NCBI GenBank assembly: GCA_022705365.1
Contig: JAKJEP010000160.1
Coordinates: 1-7,567, forward strand
Origin: Planctomycetota bacterium
Lineage (GTDB): Bacteria > Planctomycetota > Phycisphaerae > Sedimentisphaerales > SM23-30
DNA: 7,567 nucleotides
Direction: 5' to 3'
The first letter of the stretch is position 1, and every line of letters begins with the position of its first letter. The notes under the pieces were generated by a model. That model saw only the letters and a program-made list of their open reading frames with translations, had not been told where the DNA came from and ran no database searches. Shown here one piece after another: positions 1 to 5,889 of the stretch. A program made the position numbers and the translations under genes.

Positions 1-32
1 TAGCAGAAAATCATCCGTTATGAAGCTCATGG

Positions 33-1484
33 TCACACCGTATAGGTTGAGGCGGAGGTGTCGCCGCCTCTGCCGGTCCAGTTGGTATGGAAAAACTCGC
101 CGCGCGGCCGGTCCACCCGCTCGTAGGTATGAGCGCCGAAGTAATCCCGCTGGGCCTGGAGCAGGTTGGCGGGCAGGCGTTGGTGGCGATAACCGTCATA
201 GAATGCCAGGGCCGCACTGATAGTGGGCAGGGGAATGCCCAATTCCACCGCCGTCATCACCACGCGGCGCCAGGCGGATTGGGCGGTTTCGACGGCGCCG
301 CGGAAGAAGGGATCGAGCAGCAGGTTCTCCAGGGCCGGATTCCGGTCGAAGGCCTCTTTGATTTTGCCCAGAAAGACCGAGCGGATGATGCAGCCGCCCC
401 GCCACATCAGGGCGACGCCACCGTAGTTGAGGTTCCAGCCGTATTCCCGGGCGGCGGCCCGCATGAGCTGGTAGCCCTGGGCATAGCTAACGATCTTGGC
501 GGCGTAGAGGGCCTGTTGCAAATCGTTCACAAACGATTTCGTGTCACCTTTAAAGTGGGCGCTGGGGCCGATGAGAATTTTCGAGGCGTGAACCCGCTCC
601 TCCTTGAGGGCGGAAAGGCAGCGGGCGAACACCGCCTCGCCGATGAGCGTGAGCGGCTGGCCGAGGTCCAGGGCGGCGATGGCGGTCCATTTGCCGGTGC
701 CCTTCTGGCCGGCGGTATCGAGAATGAGGTCGATGACCGCCCGGCCCTGCTCGTCGTAATAGGCCAGGATGTCGCGGGTAATCTCGATCAGGTAGGAATC
801 CAGCGGGCCGCGGTTCCAGTCGGCGAAGGCCTGGTGCATCTGCGGATTGGTCAGGCCCAGCCCCTCCCGCATCAAGTGATAGGTTTCGCAGATCATCTGC
901 ATATCGCCGTATTCGATGCCGTTGTGGACCATCTTGACGAAATGGCCGGCGCCGTTCTCGCCCACCCAGTCGCAGCAGGGCCGGCCGTCGGGGGTATGGG
1001 CGGCAATCTTCTGGAAGATAGGCTTGACCGCCGGCCAGGCCGCCGGGGAACCGCCGGGCATGATGGAAGGGCCGAGCAGGGCGCCTTCTTCGCCACCGGA
1101 GACGCCGGTGCCGATATACAGCAGCCCTTTCTCCTCGACCTGCCGGGTCCGGCGGATGGTGTCGGGGAAGTGGCTGTTGCCGCCATCGATTATTATGTCC
1201 CCTCTTTCCAGGAAGGGCAGGAGCTGATCGATCACTTCATCGACGGGCCGACCGGCCTTGACCATGATCATGACCTTGCGGGGCCTTTCCAGAGAGGCGA
1301 TAAAATCCTTCACCTCGTAGGCGGGGATAATATTCTTATCTTTGGCCCGGCCCTGGGCAAACCGGGCGGTTTTTTCCGCCGTGCGATTGTACACGGCGAC
1401 CGTGAAACCTTTGCTTTCCATGTTCAGGACCAGGTTCTCGCCCATCACGGCCAGGCCCCACAGCCCGATATCGACTTTTTTCAT
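33..1484 (-). CDS. gnd: 6-phosphogluconate dehydrogenase, decarboxylating (NADP type)
   Basis: Catalyses oxidative decarboxylation of 6-phosphogluconate to ribulose 5-phosphate with reduction of NADP+, in the cytoplasmic pentose phosphate pathway. The 483-residue protein is full length for the long homodimeric class. The N-terminal Rossmann fold has the GLxVMGxNL dinucleotide motif (residues 8-18) and Asn33-Arg34-Thr35, the usual NADP phosphate-binding triplet. GVSGGEEGA (127-135) binds substrate. The catalytic region GHFVKMVHNGIEYGDMQ (180-196) contains Lys184, His187, Asn188 and Glu191. The C-terminal tail QRDYFGAHTYE places Arg446 and His452 exactly as in the sheep enzyme, where they reach into the partner subunit's active site. 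The ATG at 1484 has AAGGAG ten bases upstream. It is the last gene of the four-gene minus-strand run, 37 bases after the epimerase-like gene. No zwf is seen beside it, so its substrate may come from gluconate here. Identity is secure. Confidence 0.97.
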   Translation of the reverse strand: MKKVDIGLWGLAVMGENLVLNMESKGFTVAVYNRTAEKTARFAQGRAKDKNIIPAYEVKDFIASLERPRKVMIMVKAGRPVDEVIDQLLPFLERGDIIIDGGNSHFPDTIRRTRQVEEKGLLYIGTGVSGGEEGALLGPSIMPGGSPAAWPAVKPIFQKIAAHTPDGRPCCDWVGENGAGHFVKMVHNGIEYGDMQMICETYHLMREGLGLTNPQMHQAFADWNRGPLDSYLIEITRDILAYYDEQGRAVIDLILDTAGQKGTGKWTAIAALDLGQPLTLIGEAVFARCLSALKEERVHASKILIGPSAHFKGDTKSFVNDLQQALYAAKIVSYAQGYQLMRAAAREYGWNLNYGGVALMWRGGCIIRSVFLGKIKEAFDRNPALENLLLDPFFRGAVETAQSAWRRVVMTAVELGIPLPTISAALAFYDGYRHQRLPANLLQAQRDYFGAHTYERVDRPRGEFFHTNWTGRGGDTSASTYTV

Positions 1485-1521
1485 CGGTAATCATCTCCTT
1501 TTTCAACGTTAAACCCGTTTC

Positions 1522-2916
1522 TCAGGCGGTATATTTTGCCAAATCCTCGCGGTCCCATAGCTCCAACTGCCGCCAGATAGGTTCGTCGGGTTCTTTCCGA
1601 GACATGTTTTCGGCGAAATGCAGATTCAGCCGCAGCGCCCGGATGTATTTTTCTTTGGCGGCCCAGAGGCCGGAGCCGGGGGAACTGATATAGAATATTT
1701 CCTGCCCATGGACGGTATTGAAGCCGTCCTTGAGTTTGGCGGGATTATATAATTCCAGGGCTACCTTGGGGTCCAGATAGCGGTAGCCGACCTGCTCGAT
1801 CTCCTGCCGGGTGAGCTTGCCGGGGGCATAGGTAATGGTAAATCGGCCTTCGGAGGAACCGTGAATCAGGTGGGCGGCGGCGACGCCTAGCCCCCCTACC
1901 ACTGGATCGGTCTGATAGGCACGGAGGGCATTGGGGGTGCCCTTGTACCCATACTTGCGAATAATGCCATCGACCACCTTCTGCTCGCCGAACCGTTCGA
2001 CACCGGGGGCAATGACAATCAGCTCGCCCCCGTCCGCCACCGCCATGCGGTTGCGATACACGGCCTTGTTGCTGACCCAGGTGCTCTTGAACTCCCTCTC
2101 GTCCATATGGCAGACTACTTTGGTCAGCGGCTTGTCGAAAAGCCGGATGGTATGCTCGCGGGCGTAGCGGGCGGCACGAATATACGGCTCGATACCATCC
2201 CCGATATAAAACCCGGTTACCGCCAGGGGGCCGCCGGGCTGGGGGGTTTTGACAAGCTGCACATAGACATCGGCCACCTGCCCCAGGAAATCCCGCTGGG
2301 CCGCATTGTAGCAGCCGCGCAGCGGGGTAATCATCTGACCGAGATTATTTTCGATGCCATAGGTGGCCGCCGCCAGATGGGAGGCGCAGATCATCGGCCG
2401 GCCGCCCAGGCCGATGAAGTAATTCTTGTTGTGGTTGGAAAAGCCCAGCACCTCATGCGGCACGACCTGGCCGATATTGAACACAAAATCATACCCTCCC
2501 TGCCGCACCGCCCGGTTGATCACGACGGGAATGGCCCAATCGACCTTGCCGCCGGTGGCGTAGTGAACAAATTCCCTGCTTACCTCCCCCAGCACTTCAC
2601 AGGAATTCTGCCAGTCGTGGGCATGGATTCGCTCGTTCGGAATATCGCCGAACATCCACTGGTTTTCCGCCGGCGTATGGGGGACGTGCTGGCCCAGGGT
2701 GGGAATTACATCCACCTGGCAGCCGGGACCCAGGGCATGGTACAGATGGTTCGTCAGCATACCAGCGCCCGAATGATACCGCGTCAGATCCGGCGGCAGA
2801 ATCAAGACCTTTTGAATGGGACGGCCGATCCGTTTGCGGACCTCGACAACCATGCGGTCGATCATCGCCCGCTGGGCGGCTTCGTCGATCACACAACCTT
2901 CCTGGTAAAACCACAT
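1522..2916 (-). CDS. LarA-superfamily nickel-pincer 2-hydroxyacid epimerase, candidate D-gluconate/D-mannonate 2-epimerase
   Basis: LarA-family enzymes interconvert C2 epimers of 2-hydroxyacids using a nickel-pincer nucleotide covalently attached to a lysine. With the start at 2916 the protein has 464 residues. Visible motifs are DLTR (43-46), LGQH ending at His77, PHEVLGFS with His154, SNHNK with Lys164, and His180 in CASH. The spacings His154-Lys164 (10) and Lys164-His180 (16) equal those of Lactiplantibacillus plantarum LarA His174, Lys184 and His200, the catalytic, cofactor-bearing and nickel-binding residues. The usual SGGRK is replaced by SNHNK. Substrate is inferred: neighbouring mannonate-dehydrogenase-like and Gnd genes suggest mannonate/gluconate, an activity (GntE) known in this superfamily. 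Lactate or another hydroxyacid is possible. ATG 2916 is preferred over an in-frame TTG at 2988, because that would overlap the upstream gene by 50 bases while AAAGG lies 8 bases before 2916. The cofactor genes larB, larC and larE are not in the window. Confidence 0.85.
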   Translation of the reverse strand: MWFYQEGCVIDEAAQRAMIDRMVVEVRKRIGRPIQKVLILPPDLTRYHSGAGMLTNHLYHALGPGCQVDVIPTLGQHVPHTPAENQWMFGDIPNERIHAHDWQNSCEVLGEVSREFVHYATGGKVDWAIPVVINRAVRQGGYDFVFNIGQVVPHEVLGFSNHNKNYFIGLGGRPMICASHLAAATYGIENNLGQMITPLRGCYNAAQRDFLGQVADVYVQLVKTPQPGGPLAVTGFYIGDGIEPYIRAARYAREHTIRLFDKPLTKVVCHMDEREFKSTWVSNKAVYRNRMAVADGGELIVIAPGVERFGEQKVVDGIIRKYGYKGTPNALRAYQTDPVVGGLGVAAAHLIHGSSEGRFTITYAPGKLTRQEIEQVGYRYLDPKVALELYNPAKLKDGFNTVHGQEIFYISSPGSGLWAAKEKYIRALRLNLHFAENMSRKEPDEPIWRQLELWDREDLAKYTA

Positions 2917-2938
2917 AATTGAAACCTTTATTGCTGGT

Positions 2939-3832
2939 TTATTTTTTCCACGGCGGAACCGCGGGCAAATGCCGGTCAAACTCGGCAATCAATTCTTCTT
3001 CATAACTTCCGGCGTAGCGGACCGCGAAAAACCGGTCCATCGCCTCCTCGTAAAATCGCTGCCAGGACTGCTCCTCCCGTCCCGGAACAATCGGATAGAA
3101 CAGGGCCTGATTGGCCCGGGCCGCCTTCAGGTCGCCGGGGGCGTCGCCGATCATCAGCATCCGGGCCGGCCCATACTTGCCGTCGGCGGCATAGCGGATA
3201 TGTTCGGTCTTGGTCCCCAGCTCCTGGCCGGCAAGGTACTCGGCAAAACCGTCGATCCGGTGTTCCTGCCATTCCCGCAGCAGGGCTTCGGTCGGGGTCT
3301 GCGATACCACAAAGACATCCGCCCGCAAGCGAAGCTGTTCCAGGCTCTCCCGCACATAAGGAAACGGCGGGATATTTTTGGCGATATCGGCGACGGAGGT
3401 ATTGACCGCCTCACTCCAGCGGAGGGCCTGGGCCAGGACCGGATCGCCGGTTTTGGCCGCTTCCGCTTTTAAGGCGGGATTGCCCAGTTTGGTCTCCCTT
3501 TGAATCCAATCCCGCAGGGACTGCGCCGCCGGGATTTCCACCTGGCGTTTGCGGACTTCCGGTCGTTCCGCCAGCAGGTCGAAAACCATCGTCAGGGCCG
3601 GCCAGCGATTGATCCCCCGCCACTGGCTGTAGAGGTTGACAAACTCCGCCGTTTCCCGGACGTATTTGCTGACCGCCTGCAAGTTCCAGTGTTTCACAAT
3701 ATTGGGTATGAAACACTCCTTTTGCTTGATCTCCATCGTATCAAAGACACAGCCATCGGAATCGATACCCACGAAAAAATCATGGTGGGGCCGGTAGTCC
3801 TTCAGTGGTTTTGCCGCATCCGTATGCGTCAT
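2939..3832 (-). CDS. HAD-superfamily hydrolase with large cap domain (phosphatase-like)
   Basis: A cytoplasmic haloacid-dehalogenase-superfamily enzyme, most likely a small-molecule phosphatase. In the 297-residue product, motif I is GIDSDGCVFDT with nucleophile Asp24 and acid/base Asp26. Motif II is Ser177 in VVSQTP, motif III is probably Lys208 in GTKTEH, and motif IV is GDAPGD with Asp230 and Asp234 for magnesium. About 120 residues between motifs I and II form an insertion at the C1-cap position, larger than in phosphoglycolate phosphatase. Two adjacent ATGs occur. AGGAG (3839-3843) is 3 bases before the ATG at 3835 and 6 before the one at 3832, so 3832 is chosen; the choice changes one residue only. 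It lies between the SDR and the LarA-like gene, 22 bases before the latter, which suggests a role with phosphorylated sugar acids or in clearing a toxic by-product. The substrate cannot be read from the sequence. Confidence 0.85.
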   Translation of the reverse strand: MTHTDAAKPLKDYRPHHDFFVGIDSDGCVFDTMEIKQKECFIPNIVKHWNLQAVSKYVRETAEFVNLYSQWRGINRWPALTMVFDLLAERPEVRKRQVEIPAAQSLRDWIQRETKLGNPALKAEAAKTGDPVLAQALRWSEAVNTSVADIAKNIPPFPYVRESLEQLRLRADVFVVSQTPTEALLREWQEHRIDGFAEYLAGQELGTKTEHIRYAADGKYGPARMLMIGDAPGDLKAARANQALFYPIVPGREEQSWQRFYEEAMDRFFAVRYAGSYEEELIAEFDRHLPAVPPWKK

Positions 3833-3895
3833 CATGATCTCCTGATTATATCGGCCCGCCCGCCGTTATACAACTTTTCCCGGCCTGCGAAATAC

Positions 3896-4714
3896 TCAAA
3901 CACCTCCATAGGCAGAAAATCCGCCATCGACCGGCACGACAATCCCGGTCACAAATTGGGCGGCGTCGCTGATCAGCCAGCGGACCGTGCCCAGCAAATC
4001 CTCCGGAGCGCCGAAACGGGCCATCGGGGTATGGTCGATGATCGAGCGGCCGCGCGGGGTCAGGTCGCCGGTTTTCTCCTCCGTCAGCAGAAACCGGTTT
4101 TGCTCGGTCAGAAAGAAGCCCGGGGCGATGGCATTGACCCGAATCCGGGGGGAGCAGGTCTGGCAGACATGCACCGCCAGCCATTGCGTGAAATTCGACA
4201 CGGCCGCCTTGGCGGCGGAATAAGCTGGGACTTTCGTCAGCGGGCGGAAGGCGTTCATGCTGGAAACGTTCAAAATCACGCCGCTGCCCCGGCTGGCCAT
4301 ATCCCGGGCAAAAATCTGTGTCGGCAGAATCGTGCCGATCAGATTCAAATCCATAACCTGACGAATCGCCTCCAACGGGATATCGAATACCGGCAATTCC
4401 GCGGACGTCGTCGCCGCTTTGTTATTGCCGCCGGCGCCGTTAATCAGGATATCCGCCGGACCCCACTGGGCGGTAATCCGGTCCCGTGTCTTCTGTAAAT
4501 TCTCTCGCTCCAGTACATTACAGGATAGCGGCAGCGCCGCCCCCCCCTCCGCCGCAATCCGGCTAGCCACCCGAACCAGCGGTTCTTCCCGCCGGCCCAG
4601 CAGGGCCACCTTCGCCCCAGCCCGGGCCAGGTCCTCGGCTACCGCACTGCCCAATACGCCCCCCCCGCCGGTGATGACGATTACTTTTCCTGTCAGATCA
4701 AATAGTGTATCCAT
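3896..4714 (-). CDS. uxuB: SDR-family dehydrogenase, probable D-mannonate oxidoreductase
   Basis: A 272-residue classical short-chain dehydrogenase/reductase. Visible are the cofactor motif TGGGGVLG (15-22), NGAGGN (92-97), the catalytic serine in VSS (150-152), Tyr165 and Lys169 of YxxxK, and PGFF (199-202). Features beyond the general fold, NGAGGNN followed by an ATT run, APGFFLTEQNR (198-207) and HTPMARFGAPEDLLG (228-242), resemble the Firmicute-type D-mannonate oxidoreductase (Bacillus subtilis UxuB/YjmF). That enzyme interconverts D-fructuronate and D-mannonate with NAD(H). It is not homologous to E. coli UxuB. Gluconate 5-dehydrogenase or another polyol/keto-acid SDR is the main alternative. 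ATG 4714 is preceded by a weak GGAAG 6 bases upstream. It is the first gene of the minus-strand operon, 60 bases before the HAD gene, and diverges from the metallopeptidase gene. Family certain; substrate probable. Confidence 0.82.
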   Translation of the reverse strand: MDTLFDLTGKVIVITGGGGVLGSAVAEDLARAGAKVALLGRREEPLVRVASRIAAEGGAALPLSCNVLERENLQKTRDRITAQWGPADILINGAGGNNKAATTSAELPVFDIPLEAIRQVMDLNLIGTILPTQIFARDMASRGSGVILNVSSMNAFRPLTKVPAYSAAKAAVSNFTQWLAVHVCQTCSPRIRVNAIAPGFFLTEQNRFLLTEEKTGDLTPRGRSIIDHTPMARFGAPEDLLGTVRWLISDAAQFVTGIVVPVDGGFSAYGGV

Positions 4715-4797
4715 CGTTTTCTTCCAGTAACAACGCCAGCGTCAAAAGCCTTCGCCCCCTTGTTATGAGGGAGCCAGAGCCGTTTTTGGAGGTCAGA

Positions 4798-4858
4798 ATC
4801 GCCTTTTGCCGGTTCCGTCTGTTTTAGGATGACCATATCGACTTTTGGCGGTTCCGTC
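4798..4858. repeat. Imperfect 22-bp direct repeat in the divergent intergenic region
   Basis: Copies at 4798-4819 and 4837-4858 both read ATCGnCTTTTGnCGGTTCC and end in GTC; they differ at only two of 22 positions and start 39 bases apart. Two weaker related stretches (TTTTTGGAGG near 4783 and GTTTTAGGAT at 4821) place TTTT runs at 4784, 4804, 4822 and 4843, roughly every 20 bases, or about two helical turns. The location between the SDR gene (minus) and the metallopeptidase gene (plus) fits a regulator-binding array, but a simple local duplication is equally possible. No convincing -35/-10 pair was found for either gene in 4715-4951. Confidence 0.6.
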
Positions 4859-4951
4859 AACAAGGAGCCGGCCCGCCCAGTGAAGACTGCCGAAAGGACA
4901 GCGGCTGAATTTGCTGGCAGGGAGAAGGGGCGGCAGATAAAATGGGAGAGT

Positions 4952-5326
4952 ATGTGGTTATCCAACGCGGAATTTGACCGGTATGTGTGCCAGGCGATCG
5001 ACTCGCTGGAGGAGTCTTTCCGAAACTACATCGAGGAGGTGCCGGTCATTGTGGAGGATGTGCCGGATGAGACGGTGTGCGAGGAAGTGGGATTAAAAAA
5101 ATCGGAGGTCCTGTTGGGGCTGTTTCGGGGGGTGCCTCTGAACCGGCAATCGGTCGAAACCGTGGGCTTACACAGCCCTAATCAGATATTTTTATACCGC
5201 CAAAACATCCTGAAATGCTGCCGCAGCGCCAAGCAGGTGGCGGAGCAAATCCGCAAGACGGTGGTGCATGAATTAGGTCATTATCTGGGATTTTCGGAGG
5301 CGGAACTGCGGAAATACCGGTATTAA
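4952..5326 (+). CDS. Small zincin-like metallopeptidase family protein (HExxH)
   Basis: A 124-residue protein of the short metallopeptidase family (Pfam Zincin_1, formerly DUF1025), a predicted soluble zinc enzyme whose physiological substrate is generally unknown. The C-terminal motif HELGHYLGFSE supplies His106, Glu107, His110 and Glu116 in HExxHxxGxxE spacing, consistent with two histidine zinc ligands, a catalytic glutamate and an acidic third ligand. The N-terminal half (FDRYVCQAIDSLEESFRNYI, then PVIVEDVPDE) matches the family pattern of a helix followed by a V-x-V-E-D-x-P strand. ATG 4952 is chosen because family proteins begin just before this helix and GGGAG lies just upstream. An in-frame ATG at 4829 would add 41 residues of low-quality, Arg/Ala-rich sequence overlapping the direct repeat. 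The TAA stop (5324-5326) lies inside the left terminal repeat of the adjacent element, so the last residues may have been set by that insertion. Confidence 0.85.
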   Translation: MWLSNAEFDRYVCQAIDSLEESFRNYIEEVPVIVEDVPDETVCEEVGLKKSEVLLGLFRGVPLNRQSVETVGLHSPNQIFLYRQNILKCCRSAKQVAEQIRKTVVHELGHYLGFSEAELRKYRY

Positions 5327-5575
5327 CCCGCATTTCTCACGGACTTTCGATTTTCAGCGGTCTTTTTGCCCGCCTTCTTCGTTCTCGTCGCTATCTGTCC
5401 TCAACATATATTCTTATATGCCTGCGGAAGATAGCTCCTGCGGCCTCGAAGACGGACAAAAATTCACGCTGAAAACAGACTGTCGAAGCAGGCGACGCGA
5501 AAATAGTACATAAGACTTACTGCATCATGGAGTTATCAATATATTAGTCAAAATCCCGTGAGAAATGCGGGTTAA
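5323..5575. mobile_element. MITE-like element with perfect 20-bp terminal inverted repeats
   Basis: The left end TTAACCCGCATTTCTCACGG (5323-5342) is the exact reverse complement of 5556-5575. The pair is 233 bases apart start to start, giving a 253-base unit. Both outer ends are TTAA; because TTAA is palindromic, it could be a duplicated 4-base target (leaving 16-base CCCGCATTT... ends) or part of the repeat. No reading frame of useful length lies inside, so a non-autonomous element mobilised by a transposase elsewhere is the best reading. The left TTAA supplies the TAA stop of the metallopeptidase gene. A chromosomal structured-RNA locus is the alternative. No second copy is present in this window. 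Confidence 0.65.
5351..5475. repeat. Nested imperfect hairpin inside the MITE-like element
   Basis: TTTTCAGCG at 5351-5359 pairs with CGCTGAAAA at 5467-5475. Pairing resumes inward with gaps: the TTTTTG-containing stretch after 5360 with CAAAAA around 5456-5462, and CTTCG (5377-5381) with CGAAG (5447-5451). Next come GCTATCT (5390-5396) with AGATAGC (5429-5435), and finally CATATA (5405-5410) with TATATG (5415-5420) around a TTCT loop. Together this makes a stem of about 125 bases with internal loops. The unpaired remainder, 5476-5555, is on the right only, so the element is asymmetric. It might also act as a transcription barrier behind the metallopeptidase gene, though no U-tract follows. 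Confidence 0.6.
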
Positions 5576-5598
5576 CAGGGTATTTTGATTATTTCTTC

Positions 5599-5626
5599 TT
5601 GCAAGGCGGGGTTGGCCGGGTATAAT
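5599..5626 (+). promoter_or_regulatory. Possible upstream sigma-70-like promoter
   Basis: TTGCAA (5599-5604), a 16-base spacer and a perfect TATAAT (5621-5626). The -35 matches consensus at four of six positions and the spacer is a base short of ideal. Transcription would start near 5633 and give a leader of about 255 bases before the ATG at 5890, or a separate small RNA. Confidence 0.4.
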
Positions 5627-5792
5627 GGGAGGAGAATCTTGTTTATCGTAAGATATTGAAGTAAAATAATTTACAAACCATGCCGAAAGAAGCGGGCCAA
5701 TGGGAGCCGGTTTTTCTGCTGGCGGTAAGGGCAGAGGAAGCGCCGGCAGAATAAAAGGCGATACGGAGTTGGAAAAGCGAAGATCAATTGTT

Positions 5793-5822
5793 TTGACGAA
5801 TACTGCCTGATTGGCTTATAAT
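5793..5822 (+). promoter_or_regulatory. Sigma-70-like promoter for the HTH/OmpA gene pair
   Basis: TTGACG (5793-5798), an 18-base spacer and TATAAT (5817-5822), immediately followed by an overlapping second TATAAT (5822-5827). Five of six -35 bases and all -10 bases match consensus. The expected start near 5829-5834 leaves a 5' leader of about 60 bases. It is the best promoter visible in the window. Confidence 0.7.
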
Positions 5823-5889
5823 ATAATGTTGAAGTTTTTTATGGTACATACCGAGTAATGCGGCCATACAAGGAAAGGGACTGTAGTCT

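Larger units (their letters stand above)
5576..5889 (+). other. Non-coding leader/intergenic region upstream of the HTH membrane gene
   Basis: These 314 bases contain no convincing gene. They hold two promoter-like sequences (5599-5626 and 5793-5822), a hairpin at 5716-5749 (CTGCTGGCG pairing with CGCCGGCAG, one G-U pair, 16-base loop) and the ribosome binding site AAGGAAAGGGA at 5870-5880. The only small frame noted, 24 codons from 5680 to 5754, has no ribosome binding site. No known riboswitch class was recognised. Confidence 0.6.

Noticed and set aside
87..1490. Long plus-strand open frame opposite gnd
   Set aside because: It mirrors gnd codon for codon, its translation is Gly/Asp/His-rich without any family motif, and gnd is certain. 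Similar antisense frames at 2107-2922, 3500-4498 and 6193-6909 are rejected for the same reason.
4829..4951. Upstream extension of the metallopeptidase to ATG 4829
   Set aside because: The added 41 residues are not like the family N-terminus, the ribosome binding site is poor and the extension starts inside the direct-repeat region; ATG 4952 fits better.
4715..4951. Sigma-70 promoters for the divergent genes (for example TTGACG near 4738-4743 on the minus strand)
   Set aside because: No acceptable -10 box lies at the right distance on either strand, so no promoter is called.
4693..4965. Minus-strand 90-codon frame in the divergent spacer
   Set aside because: It overlaps the 5' ends of both the SDR gene and the metallopeptidase gene in wrong frames, has no recognisable motif, and spans the direct repeats.
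5323..5575. CRISPR array or rho-independent terminator
   Set aside because: The repeats are inverted and occur once on each side, not as regularly spaced direct repeats, and no T-run follows the stem.
5639..5659. Six-codon TTG-initiated mini-frame after GGGAGGAG
   Set aside because: The Shine-Dalgarno-like GGGAGGAG abuts the TATAAT box at the expected transcription start, so it would be only partly transcribed; the frame is too short to judge.
5680..5754. 24-codon frame upstream of the HTH gene
   Set aside because: No ribosome binding site precedes it, and it runs through a strong hairpin without any recognisable leader-peptide bias.
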